From contig NZ_JAKNQQ010000004.1 of NCBI RefSeq assembly GCF_022662475.1, forward strand, positions 310,001 to 374,000: DNA of 64,000 nt, read 5' to 3'. The notes beneath the pieces were generated by a model. It made no database searches. It had not been told where the DNA came from and saw only the letters and a list, made by a program, of their open reading frames with translations. The stretch is from Sphingomonas sp. TREG-RG-20F-R18-01. Its GTDB lineage: Bacteria; Pseudomonadota; Alphaproteobacteria; Sphingomonadales; Sphingomonadaceae. Positions 32,763-46,841 of the stretch are shown one piece after another. The position numbers were made by a program, and so were the translations under genes. How positions within the stretch are numbered: the stretch's first letter is position 1; every line of letters begins with the position of its first letter.

Positions 32763-35381
32763 ATGTCCGACACCGATCCATCCCTCCCGGATCTCACGAT
32801 CTGCGACCGCGAACCGATCACTCGGCTGGATCGCATCCAGTCCTTCGGCTTCCTTCTGGCTCTCTCCAACGACTGGACGATTGCCCGCGCCTCGGCGAAT
32901 ACCGCGGAGATGTTCGGCGTTGCGCCCGACATGCTGATCGGCCGGCCGCTCGACAGCGTCATCAGCCGGCAGGCGTTGCACGACATTCGCAACCGGATGA
33001 CGATCCTGCAGGCGACGTCGAGCGAACGGCTGTACGATATCGGCCTGGTCAACCCGAAGCAGCGCTTCGACCTCAGCCTGCACTATAGCGGCGAGTTGCT
33101 GGTGCTGGAGGGCGAACCATCGTTGCCGCAGGACCGGATGGAAGCAGCGTCGATGGTCCGCGCGATGATAGAGCGGTTGAAGCGCATGAAGGCGCTTGGC
33201 GAATTCCACCGCGACGCGGCGCGGCAGATCCGCGCGATCACCGGGTTCGAGCGGGTGATGATCTATCGCTTCGAGGACAATGGCGATGGCGACGTCATTG
33301 TGGAATCGACCCGGTCGAACATCGAGAGCTTCCTCGGGCTGCGCTATCCGGCGTCGGACATACCGGTGCAGGCAAGAGCCCTGTATCTTGCCAATCCATT
33401 CCGGATCATCGCCGACGTTCACGCCCCGACGGTGCCGGTGCTGCCGTTGCGTGGCGGCCCCGAGCAGGCGCTCGACATGACCCATGCCGTTACGCGCGCC
33501 GTTTCCCCGGTGCATATCGAATATTTGACCAACATGGGGGTGGGGGCCTCGCTGTCGATCTCGATCATCGTCGAGGGCAAGCTGTGGGGGTTGATCGCCT
33601 GTCATCACGGTGCCGCGCGCTGCCCGAGCTTCGTGATGCGCACCGCTGCCGAACTGTTCGGGCACATGTATTCGATGACGCTCGAAAGCCGGCTGCGCGG
33701 CGATGCTGCCGCCGCCGAGCGCAGTGCGCGCGAGCTCAGCGACCGGATGATGACCGCGATCGCCGCGGACGAGTCGCTGCTAACCAACGCCGAATGGATC
33801 CGCGACATCGTTGGCGGCATGATCCCTTGCGATGGCGTTGCGATCTTTCAGGGTGGGCGGGTATCGCTCAACGGATCGACACCGCCGGAAGAAGACGTCT
33901 ACGGGATCGCCCGCTACCTCGACACCGCTTCGCCGAGCAGGGTCTTCGATACGAGCGAACTGGCATCGATCGAGCCGCGCTGCGCGCAGTCCGCCGATCG
34001 CGCGACTGGGATGCTGTCGATCCCCGTGTCCCGAACGCCGCGCGACTACATCATGCTGTTCCGTCGCGAGATGCTGCAGGAAGTGCGATGGAGTGGGGAC
34101 CCCACCAAGGCCGTGGTCCAAACCGACGACGGGCTCCGCCTGTCACCACGCAAGAGCTTTGCCGCTTTCGCCAGCATGGTGCGCGGAAAATCCCAGCCTT
34201 TTTCAGAAGCCGATCTGCGCCTCGGCGAAGCGGTGCGGGTTGCGATCATCGAGGTGATCCTACGATATTCGGAGGCAGCGAGTGAGGAGCGCCGCCGTTC
34301 GACCGAACGCAGCGAATTGCTGATCGCCGAGCTCAACCACCGGGTCCGCAACATCCTGACGCTCGTGCGCGGTCTGATCACGCGGACCGGCCAGAGCGTC
34401 AATGGCGTGGCCGAGTACATGTCCGCGCTCAACGGTCGCGTGCAGGCCCTTGCGCGAGCGCACGACTATGTCACCCGCAACGCCTGGGGACCGGCGTCAC
34501 TGGCATCTCTGTTAGAGGATGAGGTCAACACGCATCGGCGCAACGGGCATGATGTCCTCACCGTCGACGGGCCACCCGTCCAGCTTCACCCGACCGCCAT
34601 GACGACGATGGCGCTGGTCGTGCACGAACTGGCGACCAACAGTGCCAAATATGGTGCGCTGTCGACCGACGGTTGCATCCACGTGACGCTCGCCATGCGC
34701 ACGGACGGCGGGCTGGACGTGCGTTGGCGCGAGCGCGGCGGTCCGGCGGTTCAGGCGCCGACCCGACGCGGCTTTGGATCGGTCGTGATCGAGCGGACGG
34801 TACCGTTCGACCTGCAGGGGACGGCCGAAGTTCGCTATCTGCTCGGTGGGCTGGAGGCGGACTTCTACCTTCCGGCGAAACACCTCGTTCCGCCGCAGGA
34901 GGTTCCAAGCGTCGCCGCGGCGGATGTCGTGTCGCCCCATCGCACGGTGGAACAGAAGGCCAAGGCGAACAGCCCGCTCGCGGGCGCCGCCGTCTTGTTG
35001 CTGGAAGACAGCATGATCATCGCGCTCGAGACGGAAGACATGCTGTACGCGCTGGGGGCGGATCATGTGACCACGGCGTCCACCATCGCTGAAGCGGTCG
35101 CCTCGGTGGCGTCCAGCCGCTTCGATCTTGCCGTGCTGGATATCAACGTTGCCGGGCAGGTGAGCTTCGATTTCGCCAGGCGCCTGCGAGGAACCGGGGT
35201 GCCGTTCATTTTTGCGTCAGGATATGGCGATCAGGTTGCGCTCGACGGCGACGAGGCGGGGGCTGTCGTGCTTCAGAAGCCGTTCGTGCTGGACCATCTT
35301 CGGGAGGCCTTGCTTAAGGGCATCGACGGTCGGGTCGACGCATCGTCCGGTCCGGCTGGACTGCCGAAACTGCCAGGGTGA
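32763..35381 (+). CDS. bphP: Bacteriophytochrome histidine kinase with C-terminal receiver
   Basis: An 872-residue red/far-red photoreceptor. The biliverdin-binding Cys is Cys14 in LTICDREPI. PAS, GAF and PHY domains follow: the GAF has SDIPVQARALYLANPFRI and ACHHGAARCP, and the PHY tongue has PRKSFAAF. The kinase is of the HWE/HisKA_2 type, with His526 in AELNHRVRNILTLVRGL, and a CheY-like receiver begins near residue 744 with Asp793 in AVLDINVAG. One oddity is IQSFGFLLAL where many members read IQPHG. The hybrid HWE kinase resembles those that control stress responses in Alphaproteobacteria. Partner genes are bphO and the AraC regulator directly upstream. Confidence 0.94.
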   Translation: MSDTDPSLPDLTICDREPITRLDRIQSFGFLLALSNDWTIARASANTAEMFGVAPDMLIGRPLDSVISRQALHDIRNRMTILQATSSERLYDIGLVNPKQRFDLSLHYSGELLVLEGEPSLPQDRMEAASMVRAMIERLKRMKALGEFHRDAARQIRAITGFERVMIYRFEDNGDGDVIVESTRSNIESFLGLRYPASDIPVQARALYLANPFRIIADVHAPTVPVLPLRGGPEQALDMTHAVTRAVSPVHIEYLTNMGVGASLSISIIVEGKLWGLIACHHGAARCPSFVMRTAAELFGHMYSMTLESRLRGDAAAAERSARELSDRMMTAIAADESLLTNAEWIRDIVGGMIPCDGVAIFQGGRVSLNGSTPPEEDVYGIARYLDTASPSRVFDTSELASIEPRCAQSADRATGMLSIPVSRTPRDYIMLFRREMLQEVRWSGDPTKAVVQTDDGLRLSPRKSFAAFASMVRGKSQPFSEADLRLGEAVRVAIIEVILRYSEAASEERRRSTERSELLIAELNHRVRNILTLVRGLITRTGQSVNGVAEYMSALNGRVQALARAHDYVTRNAWGPASLASLLEDEVNTHRRNGHDVLTVDGPPVQLHPTAMTTMALVVHELATNSAKYGALSTDGCIHVTLAMRTDGGLDVRWRERGGPAVQAPTRRGFGSVVIERTVPFDLQGTAEVRYLLGGLEADFYLPAKHLVPPQEVPSVAAADVVSPHRTVEQKAKANSPLAGAAVLLLEDSMIIALETEDMLYALGADHVTTASTIAEAVASVASSRFDLAVLDINVAGQVSFDFARRLRGTGVPFIFASGYGDQVALDGDEAGAVVLQKPFVLDHLREALLKGIDGRVDASSGPAGLPKLPG

Positions 35382-35441
35382 TCCGGGCGCCGGCAGCGTA
35401 GTTCCGGAAGCGTAGCGACCGTAAGCGTCGCGCCGGTGCGC

Positions 35442-36965
35442 TTACAGACACGCCTCGAGATACGCCTGGTCGAACCCGAACGTCCGCGCCTTCTCGAGCG
35501 TATAGGGGCGCAGGCCCATCGAGCGATATTCGCCGATGATCTTGCCGTCGGCGCTCTCGTCGAGATATTCGAACTTGAACAGCTCCTGCGTGACGATCAC
35601 CGGGCCTTCCATGCCGATCACCTCGGTGACGTTGGTGACACGGCGCGAGCCGTCGCGCAGGCGCTTCACCTGGATGATCATCTCGACCGAATCGGCGATC
35701 TGACGCGAGATCGCCTCCTTGGGCACCTTGATGTCGGACATCATCACCATGTTCTCCATACGCGCCAGCGCCTCGCGCGGGGAGTTGGCGTGGAGCGTGC
35801 ACATCGATCCGTCGTGACCGGTGTTCATGGCCGCCAACATGTCGAAACATTCGCTGCCACGGATTTCGCCCAGGATGATGCGATCCGGGCGCATACGCAG
35901 CGCGTTCTTGACGAGATCGCGGATGCTGATCTCGCCCTGGCCCTCGAGGTTGGCAGGGCGGGTTTCGAGCGGCAGCCAGTGCGGCTGTTGCAGGCGGAGT
36001 TCGGCGGCGTCCTCGATCGTCAGCACGCGCTCGCCCGGGTCGATCATCTTGGACAGCGCGTTGAGCATCGTCGTCTTGCCCGAACCCGTACCGCCCGAGA
36101 TGACGACGTTGAAGCGGCATGCGCCCGCGATCTTGAGCGCGGTCGCCATCTTGGGTGACATCGAGCCGAACCCCGCCATCATGTCGAGCGTAATCGGCTT
36201 GGCGGAGAACTTACGAATCGAGATCGCGGTGCCGCGGAGCGACAGCGGCGGTACGATCACGTTGACGCGGCTGCCGTCCTTGAGGCGGGCGTCGGCGAGC
36301 GGCGTGGTCTGGTCGACGCGGCGGCCGACCGAGTTGCAGATGCGCTGCGCGATCTGGAAGAGATGTTCCTCGTCGCGGAACTGGATCTGCGCGAGTTCGA
36401 GCTTGCCCTTGCGCTCGACATAGGTCTGGTCGGGGCCGTTGACCATGATATCGGTGATGTTCGGGTCGGCGAGCAATTCCTCGAGCGGCCCGAGCCCGAG
36501 CAGTTCGTCGACCAGCACCTTCTCGAGCGCGAACTGCTCGCGGCGGTTGAGGGTGAGCTTCAGTTCGGCGAGCACCTCGCCGATGATCGGGCGGAATTCC
36601 TCGGCGAGCTCGTCCTTGTCGAGCGTCGCGGCGGCCTCGGGATCGACGCGTTCGAGCAGGCGCGGGAGCACCTGCTCCTTAATCTTGTGGATCGAGCTTT
36701 CGAAACCCTCGACCTTGGAATTGCCCGCGTCGCCCGACGATGCCTGGCGATCGGCGAGCCGCTGCATCGCATCCTGCTGGAGCGGGGGAAGGACACCGAA
36801 CGGATCGAGCTCCGCGGCCGAGATCGGCAGGGGGGGGAATTGCTCACCGCCGGTTTCGGCTTCCGCCGGTCGCGCGCCGCCGCCGCCCTGCATCGGGCGC
36901 GCCACGCCGAACGCCGGGCGCGAACCCTGTCCTGCAATTCCAGGACGACGCCCAAATGCACTCAT
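35442..36965 (-). CDS. cpaF: CpaF/TadA family secretion ATPase
   Basis: A 507-residue type II/IV secretion ATPase of the Tad/Flp pilus kind. The N-terminal 85 residues are low-complexity; the ATPase has TDIMVNGPDQTYVERKGKLE (about 171-190), Walker A ISGGTGSGKTTMLNAL (289-304), the Asp box in VLTIEDAAELRL and the His box region in MCTLHANSPREALAR. Normally it drives pilus assembly with CpaE, TadB and TadC, but none of these genes is next to it here. It converges with bphP; the 60-base gap holds a GCGAC/GTCGC hairpin that could end both transcripts. Confidence 0.93.
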   Translation of the reverse strand: MSAFGRRPGIAGQGSRPAFGVARPMQGGGGARPAEAETGGEQFPPLPISAAELDPFGVLPPLQQDAMQRLADRQASSGDAGNSKVEGFESSIHKIKEQVLPRLLERVDPEAAATLDKDELAEEFRPIIGEVLAELKLTLNRREQFALEKVLVDELLGLGPLEELLADPNITDIMVNGPDQTYVERKGKLELAQIQFRDEEHLFQIAQRICNSVGRRVDQTTPLADARLKDGSRVNVIVPPLSLRGTAISIRKFSAKPITLDMMAGFGSMSPKMATALKIAGACRFNVVISGGTGSGKTTMLNALSKMIDPGERVLTIEDAAELRLQQPHWLPLETRPANLEGQGEISIRDLVKNALRMRPDRIILGEIRGSECFDMLAAMNTGHDGSMCTLHANSPREALARMENMVMMSDIKVPKEAISRQIADSVEMIIQVKRLRDGSRRVTNVTEVIGMEGPVIVTQELFKFEYLDESADGKIIGEYRSMGLRPYTLEKARTFGFDQAYLEACL

Positions 36966-37122
36966 GCCGTCTGATTCCTCATAGCAACGACCGAGCTAGC
37001 CGGCAAAACTTGATATTTACCTAATGTGTTAGGGGTCGGAGGTAAGCAGAACGGGGACCGGTGGCCGATCCCGCTCGCTGCCCATTAATCGTGTTTTTAC
37101 CGCAGTGGCGCAGAGTCAGCCG

Positions 37123-38676
37123 ATGCGGTCACATCCCGAACTTCCTTACGATCGGACTGCGTCACCGATCAATCTTGCCGGTACGCCGCCGCGTCCGCCG
37201 TTTCTCGAACGGCATTGGCAAGCGATCTTGCTCGGGCTGGCGTTCGTGATCGGCGTGCCGACGCGACTGATGTCTGGCTATGGTCTGCCGTTGTGGTTCG
37301 ACGAGACGTTCTCGGCGGTCATCGCGACTCAGCCAAATCTCGGAAGCTTGCTGCGATGGTGTCTCAACGAGCTGACTGGCCCGGCATATTACGTTCCCCT
37401 GTGGATATGGGTGAAGGCGTTCGGTGCGAGCGATGTCGCCCTGCGTGCGGCGAGCATGGCCTGCTCGCTTGCGGCACCGCTGGTCATTCTGCGATACGGA
37501 AGTGCCGACAGGCTTCTACGGGTGTTTTGGTGCGCGATCGTTCTGCTGTGGTTGCCGGCTCTGATATTCGCGAACGACGCGCGTTCGTACGCGCAGCTCT
37601 TCTTGCTGGGTAGTGTACAGGCGATTGCCTTTCTCCACCTGATCCGTGGCCCGTGCACACGACGCGCGCTGTCGTGGACATGCGTCTCGGTGCTGATGGT
37701 CCTCACCCATTATTATGCGATCCCGATCGTCGGATCGCAGGGGGTATTGTATCTGCTGCTCGGTCGCCAGCGGGCCATCAAGACATGGCCGGCGTTTCTG
37801 CCGGTTTTGCTCCTGTTAGGCTGGATGGCCGTGCACCTGCCCTTCGTGTTCGGCCTGTCGGCTGCGTGCGCGGCGTCGTGTTACGCTCCAACGCCAAACC
37901 TGCTGCCCCTGATCCCGCTCCTCATGTTCGGTACCGGTCTGCAAGGCAGTCTGCTCTTGGCGATCATCGGATTGTCCACTGTCGTGCTCCTGGCGAAGGT
38001 GCCGCCGAAACGCGGTTCGATCCGCACGATGGGGCTGGCTCCGGAATGGGCGCTGGTCCTGAGTGGCGCGCTGGCCTTCGGCTTGGTTTTGGTCTTTGCA
38101 ACAGTGCGGCCCGGCTTCGCGCCGCGCTATCTTGCGCCCTGTCATCCTGCGCTGTTGTTCGCAGTAGCGTGGTGGATGCGGTGGTCCATCGACCGAAGCG
38201 CGATACCCGTGCTCGCGTTGTTTGCCGCGATGGCAGGCGGCATGCTCCAGGAGACGCGTGCGGCCTTGACCGATACCGCGTTGGATCATCGGCACTTGTT
38301 TAACCTCGAACAACCTTCGGCATGGCTGCTGCAGCGGCATCCGGATCGGCTCGTGTTCGCCTTTGCCGATCCGGTCGGCGTGGCTTCATCCGCCACGCCC
38401 CTGGGGCGCGCCAATGTCGGCGAGGTTGGCGGGTTCTTCCTGCGCAGGGCGGGGCAGGCCGTCGATGTCGTGGTGGCGGGAAGGGCACATGCGCCGCCAT
38501 CGAGCAGCGAGGTCCTGTCTCTCGCGGGAACAGATCCGCGTAGCGCAATACTCTGGATCGGAAACGATTTCAGCTCGCCCAGTCATATCGTCCCGACGCT
38601 TGCCGAGGGATCCTGGGAGTGCAGGGACTTCGGTAAGCCGATGGCGACGGTCGTGGCGTGCCGTCGTAAGCGTTAG
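37123..38676 (+). CDS. Membrane glycosyltransferase, GT39/ArnT-like
   Basis: A 517-residue integral membrane protein with about ten to twelve hydrophobic helices. The first loop has [10 protein letters not shown], matching the acidic DE motif of GT-C lipid-sugar transferases, and [12 protein letters not shown] is another loop typical of the family. The C-terminal about 130 residues form a soluble domain. It would transfer sugars from polyprenyl phosphate to a lipid or protein in the periplasm. ATG at 37123 is chosen over GTG at 37105. Its codon use looks less GC-rich than neighbours, and its stop overlaps the convergent atpC stop by four bases. Confidence 0.8.
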   Translation: MRSHPELPYDRTASPINLAGTPPRPPFLERHWQAILLGLAFVIGVPTRLMSGYGLPLWFDETFSAVIATQPNLGSLLRWCLNELTGPAYYVPLWIWVKAFGASDVALRAASMACSLAAPLVILRYGSADRLLRVFWCAIVLLWLPALIFANDARSYAQLFLLGSVQAIAFLHLIRGPCTRRALSWTCVSVLMVLTHYYAIPIVGSQGVLYLLLGRQRAIKTWPAFLPVLLLLGWMAVHLPFVFGLSAACAASCYAPTPNLLPLIPLLMFGTGLQGSLLLAIIGLSTVVLLAKVPPKRGSIRTMGLAPEWALVLSGALAFGLVLVFATVRPGFAPRYLAPCHPALLFAVAWWMRWSIDRSAIPVLALFAAMAGGMLQETRAALTDTALDHRHLFNLEQPSAWLLQRHPDRLVFAFADPVGVASSATPLGRANVGEVGGFFLRRAGQAVDVVVAGRAHAPPSSSEVLSLAGTDPRSAILWIGNDFSSPSHIVPTLAEGSWECRDFGKPMATVVACRRKR

Positions 38677-38924
38677 GCGACGCGCTCGGCGAGGACGGTC
38701 AAGCCGCGCGCGCTGACTTCGGCGAAGCCGCCTTCGATCGTGATCGTCTCGGGCGTGCCGTCGGGCGTGCGATAGACCGACAGTGCGCCGTCGCGGATCG
38801 TCGACATGACGGGCGCATGGCCTTCAAGCACGCCGAAGTCACCCTCGGTGCCGGGGACGACGACCATGTGGACCGATTCCGAGCGGACCAGCTTTTCAGG
38901 CGTGACGAGTTCGAAGTGCAGCAT
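38673..38924 (-). CDS. atpC: ATP synthase F1 subunit epsilon
   Basis: An 83-residue epsilon subunit. [20 protein letters not shown] at the start, then [20 protein letters not shown] and TIEGGFAEV are the beta-sandwich blocks. The C-terminal helical domain is missing, as is common in Alphaproteobacteria, so ATP-hydrolysis inhibition by that domain is not expected. It is the last gene of the atpHAGDC operon and is separated from atpD by a palindromic repeat. Longer frames upstream read through that repeat and are not coding. Confidence 0.93.
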   Translation of the reverse strand: MLHFELVTPEKLVRSESVHMVVVPGTEGDFGVLEGHAPVMSTIRDGALSVYRTPDGTPETITIEGGFAEVSARGLTVLAERVA

Positions 38925-38941
38925 CGTATCTCTCTCTTCGC

Positions 38942-39044
38942 ACCTCCCCTTTAGGGGAGGGGTTGGGGGTGGGGGGTGTCTCACCGAGCGTCAGCACTGC
39001 TGGACTGCCCCACCCCAACCCCTCCCCCGAGGGGGAGGGGCTTT
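38942..39044. repeat. Palindromic intergenic repeat, family B, between atpD and atpC
   Basis: Left arm CTCCCCTTTAGGGGAGGGG plus TTGGGGGTGGGG at 38944-38973 and inverted right arm CCCCACCCCAACCCCTCCCC with CGAGGGGGAGGGGC at 39008-39042. The arms surround about 34 bases. It separates two genes of one operon. Confidence 0.85.
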
Positions 39045-39050
39045 AGTAGC

Positions 39051-41431
<2,381 letters not shown>

Positions 41432-41440
41432 TCTCGTCCT

Positions 41441-41567
41441 TCTTCTCCCTCTCCCCCCCGGGGAGAGGGTCGGGGAGAGAGGCAGTCACAAACTTACGTC
41501 CGCGTTACTGCCCTCTCCCGACTTCGCTTCGCTCGTCTGCCCTCTCCCCGTGGGGGAGAGGGAGAAG
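41441..41567. repeat. Palindromic intergenic repeat, family C, between atpA and atpG
   Basis: CTTCTCCCTCTCCCCCCCGG with GGAGAGGG at 41450-41468, a direct/inverted CCCTCTCC at 41510-41517, and CCCTCTCCCCGTGGGGGAGA with GGGAGAAG at 41540-41567. The outer arms pair as an inverted repeat about 110 bases long overall. It lies between two genes of the atp operon. Confidence 0.8.
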
Positions 41568-41568
41568 T

Positions 41569-43660
<2,092 letters not shown>

Positions 43661-43824
43661 GCGATTGGGATCCTCTTGGACGTCATAAGGTGGCCCCATG
43701 GGGAATGAAGGCGGCAAAACGCGCCTCCAGATGGGTTGCCGGTTCGCTAGCATCGGGTCGCGGGCGATGCAAGCCGTGCGCTGAAATGCGTCCGGAGCGG
43801 GACGACTTTCCTGTGGAATTTCTT

Positions 43825-43845
43825 TTAACTGTAATATTCAGTTAA
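43825..43845. promoter_or_regulatory. AT-rich perfect palindrome before the chemoreceptor gene
   Basis: TTAACTG (43825-43831) and CAGTTAA (43839-43845) form a perfect inverted repeat around TAATATT. Such an AT-rich patch stands out in this GC-rich DNA. It ends 36 bases before the chemoreceptor ATG at 43882, a position suited to an operator or an alternative-sigma promoter region, and it lies 165 bases upstream of the divergent atpH. Confidence 0.5.
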
Positions 43846-43881
43846 CTACCTGTCAGGCCCTTGCTGCGCATTAGCCGCGGC

Positions 43882-45663
43882 ATGAAGACCCCTTCGCTTC
43901 GGCCGCACGTCCGCTCGCTCAAGGCATTGTTGCGCCGCTTTCTCGTCAAATGGGCGGAGGGTGGCCGGAACATGCGGGTGCAGCTGCGCCGCATCGTCGG
44001 CGCGCTGCTGGCGATCCAGGCTTTGTTTGCGGTCACGTTGCTGGGGACCACCCTCGCCACAAGCCACCGGGTCAACGCGCTGGTGGTGGACCGGCTGTAT
44101 CCGATCGGCGAATTGCAGCGGATCAACGCCAGCTATGGCACCGCGCTGCTTACCGCCAACAAGGTCCGCAGCGGTAATCTGTCGGCGGTAGGCGCGATCG
44201 AGACGATCGCGGCGTCGCGCCGCCTGATCGCTACGGATTGGGACGCCTTTACCCGTCACAGGTTCGATGTCGGCCGCTCGGACGAGGTGGCACAGGTTGC
44301 GACGGCGCGGCACGATGCCGATGCTGCGCTGGACAAGCTGCTGGCATTGCTGCGCGGGGGACATGTCGACCAGCTCGATTTTTTCCTGAGTGGCGCGATG
44401 TACAGCGCGATCGACCCGCTGACCGTATCCAGCGCCACCTTGATCGAGGATCTGCGTGCCGATGCGATGCGCGAGCGGCAAGCGCTCGACCGGGGTTTCG
44501 GCCAGATCTATCTGCTCGTGACGCTGATCACGGTGGGGGCGGTCCTCGTTTCGATCTGGGGGATGCGAATGCTGTCGCTGCGGGTCGAGCGTCCGCTGGC
44601 GCAGATTGCCGCCGCGACGCGCGACATCACGTTGGAACGCGCCGAGGCAATCATCCCTGCGCTCGATCGCACCGACGAGATTGGCGAGATCGCACGCGCG
44701 CTCGCCTTCGCGCGCGACCGGTCGGCGGAGGCGCGACGCATGAGCGAGCAGGCTCGGAGGACCGCCGATGCGCTCAACGCCAATGAACGTCGCGAGGATG
44801 CCGCACGGTCCCGTCGGGCGGCGCATCTGGAAGCCCTGTTCCAGAAGTTCGAACAAGAGGCGGGGTCCTCGGTCCGGCGGCTTGCCTCGGCGGGTCCAGC
44901 GCTGCGCCAGACGGCCGGGGCGATGGCAGACGAGGCCGGAACCACCCAGGAGCAGGCGATGGCAACCGCCGCGCTGACCGAACAGAGCGCCACCAACGCG
45001 CGGACGATCGCGCATTCGGCGGCTGCGCTTGCCGGGGCGATCGACCAGATCAGCCGGGAGGCGAACGAATCGCGCGCCAGCGTGGCAACCGTGCGGTCGC
45101 GGACGCTGGAGGGACGCGATCGCGCCGAATCGCTGGGGGCGTTGGTGGCCGAAATCTCCGGGGTGCTCGATATGATCGCAGCGGTCGCGGGCCAGACCAA
45201 TCTTCTGGCGCTCAACGCGACGATCGAAGCGGCGCGGGCGGGCGAGGCCGGGCGTGGCTTCGCGGTCGTCGCGGACGAAGTGAAGGGACTGGCGCGCCAG
45301 ACGCAGCTCGCGGCGGGTCGGATCGAGGGGCGGTTGGATGCGGTGCGAATCGCGACGGGCACCGTTCTGGCGACGATCGAATCGGTCAACGGCCTGGTCG
45401 CCGAGCTCGATCGTTCGTCTGCGAACGTCGCGCAGGCGGTCGACCAGCAGCGCGGCATGACCCAGGCGATCGCGCACGCCATCGCCGAGGTCGAGGACGG
45501 CACGGCCGACGCCGCCGCCAATATGCAGACGCTGCGCGAACGCGCCGAGCGCTCGCGCCATAGCGCCGACCAGGTTACGCGCACTGCTGGCGACGTTGCC
45601 GGCGGCGTGGAGGCGCTGCGCAGCCAGATCAACGGCCTGATCGCGGACGTACGCGCGGCGTGA
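43882..45663 (+). CDS. Methyl-accepting chemotaxis protein
   Basis: A 593-residue chemoreceptor. TM1 is near residues 38-58 ([18 protein letters not shown]), a periplasmic four-helix-bundle-like sensor of about 150 residues follows, and TM2 is [18 protein letters not shown] near 209-226. A HAMP domain comes next ([16 protein letters not shown]), then the signalling tip with the hairpin [18 protein letters not shown] and [18 protein letters not shown]. No CheW, CheA or flagellar genes are adjacent. The ATG at 43882 is used; the longer TTG at 43861 is possible. The ligand is unknown. Confidence 0.92.
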   Translation: MKTPSLRPHVRSLKALLRRFLVKWAEGGRNMRVQLRRIVGALLAIQALFAVTLLGTTLATSHRVNALVVDRLYPIGELQRINASYGTALLTANKVRSGNLSAVGAIETIAASRRLIATDWDAFTRHRFDVGRSDEVAQVATARHDADAALDKLLALLRGGHVDQLDFFLSGAMYSAIDPLTVSSATLIEDLRADAMRERQALDRGFGQIYLLVTLITVGAVLVSIWGMRMLSLRVERPLAQIAAATRDITLERAEAIIPALDRTDEIGEIARALAFARDRSAEARRMSEQARRTADALNANERREDAARSRRAAHLEALFQKFEQEAGSSVRRLASAGPALRQTAGAMADEAGTTQEQAMATAALTEQSATNARTIAHSAAALAGAIDQISREANESRASVATVRSRTLEGRDRAESLGALVAEISGVLDMIAAVAGQTNLLALNATIEAARAGEAGRGFAVVADEVKGLARQTQLAAGRIEGRLDAVRIATGTVLATIESVNGLVAELDRSSANVAQAVDQQRGMTQAIAHAIAEVEDGTADAAANMQTLRERAERSRHSADQVTRTAGDVAGGVEALRSQINGLIADVRAA

Positions 45664-45694
45664 CGTTCGTCGCCGGCCGTGCTGGCGTCAGGCA

Positions 45695-45974
45695 CCGTCA
45701 CCCCCGCGAAGGCCAGGGCGTTGGCTTCGGGGCAACCGGTGTGCGTCATGATCAAGCGGCCGCGCCTGCGCGAGACCTCTGCGAAAGTCGCTCGATCTCA
45801 CATCCGTCACCCCGGCGAAGGCCGGGGCCGTGTTGTTACCCGGGCGCGGCGAGACGGCTGAGTGCGGTATCACCGGTTTCGCCCCCTTACATGGCGGCCC
45901 CGGCCTGCGCCGGGGTGACGGAAAGAGGCAATGGCGCGACTTTCGAAGAGGTCTCGCTTCCGCCGGGGTGACGG
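45695..45974. repeat. Three-tier nested palindrome built from family A arms
   Basis: Outer arms CCGTCACCCCCGCGAAGGC (45695-45713) and GCTTCCGCCGGGGTGACGG (45956-45974), middle arms GCGAGACCTCTGCGAAAGTC (from 45770) and GCGACTTTCGAAGAGGTCTC (from 45936), and inner arms CCGTCACCCCGGCGAAGGCC (from 45805) and GGCCTGCGCCGGGGTGACGG (to 45922) are all inverted and concentric. The 459-base gap 45664-46122 is almost entirely this structure; no gene is visible. Confidence 0.82.
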
Positions 45975-46122
45975 GCGGGGGCCGCGGAGCACGTTCGCAA
46001 GTGTCTGGCGCTGCGCCGGGACGAGGACCCTTTGCGGTGGAAACCCAGCGCGACAGGACACACCCCCTAGACCACCGCTGGCGGCGCGGTATGGGCAGGC
46101 ACCCCCAGCAGGAGCGACTCAC

Positions 46123-46800
46123 ATGTCCGCCACCACCACCAAGATGACCATGTCCGACGGCGCCGAAATCGCAGTCTACCACGCGCAACCCGAGGGGACG
46201 CGCCGCGGCGGCCTCGTGCTCGTGCAGGAAATCTTTGGCGTGACCGATCACATCCGCAGTCTGTGCGACGGCTATGCCGCCGACGGCTTCGAGGTGCTCG
46301 CACCCGCCGTGTTCGACCGCGAGCACCCCGGGTTCGAGGCCGAATATTCCGGCGAAGGCTTCGCGCGCGGCGTCGAGCTCGCGAGCAAGCTCCACCCGTT
46401 CGAACTCACGCTCGCCGACGTCCAGACCTGCATCGATTCGCTTGCCGACAAGGGCCCGGTGTTCGTCGTGGGCTATTGCTACGGCGGCTCGGTCGCGTGG
46501 AAGGCGGCAACCAGCCTGCGCGGCGTCGCGGCTGTGTCGGGCTATTACGGGAGCATGATCCCCGATGCCGCTGACGAGGAGCCCAAGGTTCCGACGATCC
46601 TCCACTTCGGCAAGAAGGACGATCACATTCCGCTCGCCGGCGTCGAGAAGGTCATCGCGAAGGACTGGGCCAACGCGACCGTCTACCTCTACGACGCGGG
46701 CCACGGCTTCAACTCCGATCGGCGCGACGATTATGACGCGGAGAGCGCCAAGCTCGCCAAACAGCGCACGCTCGACCTGTTCGCCGCGAACGGCGGCTGA
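46123..46800 (+). CDS. Dienelactone hydrolase family protein
   Basis: A 225-residue cytosolic alpha/beta hydrolase. LVLVQEIFGVTDHIRSLCDG is the N-terminal block with the Glu that activates the nucleophile, Cys is in VVGYCYGGSVAWKAA, Asp in GKKDDHIPL, and His in DAGHGFNSDRR. AGCAGGAG lies ahead of the ATG at 46123. It is full length for the DLH family. The native substrate is unclear, since the window has no aromatic-degradation genes. A TAT-exported relative is at 17863. Confidence 0.92.
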   Translation: MSATTTKMTMSDGAEIAVYHAQPEGTRRGGLVLVQEIFGVTDHIRSLCDGYAADGFEVLAPAVFDREHPGFEAEYSGEGFARGVELASKLHPFELTLADVQTCIDSLADKGPVFVVGYCYGGSVAWKAATSLRGVAAVSGYYGSMIPDAADEEPKVPTILHFGKKDDHIPLAGVEKVIAKDWANATVYLYDAGHGFNSDRRDDYDAESAKLAKQRTLDLFAANGG

Positions 46801-46815
46801 CGCTTTGAGCGCAAC

Positions 46816-46841
46816 CGGCGGGATGTGATCGCATCCCGCCG
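46816..46841. promoter_or_regulatory. Perfect hairpin between the DLH-like gene and ada
   Basis: CGGCGGGATG (46816-46825) pairs exactly with CATCCCGCCG (46832-46841) around TGATCG. ACGCTT and AAGCGT flank it as further pairing (46800-46805 and 46842-46847). It may terminate the upstream gene or act as an operator for ada; GAGCGCAA at 46807-46814 partly resembles an Ada-box. Confidence 0.55.

Noticed and set aside
31803-33665. Very long open frame antisense to bphP that fuses upstream to the heme oxygenase frame
   Set aside because: The stretch has no heme oxygenase or other domain, is Arg/Asp/His-rich in the manner of antisense frames in GC-rich DNA, and covers the clear bphP and araC genes.
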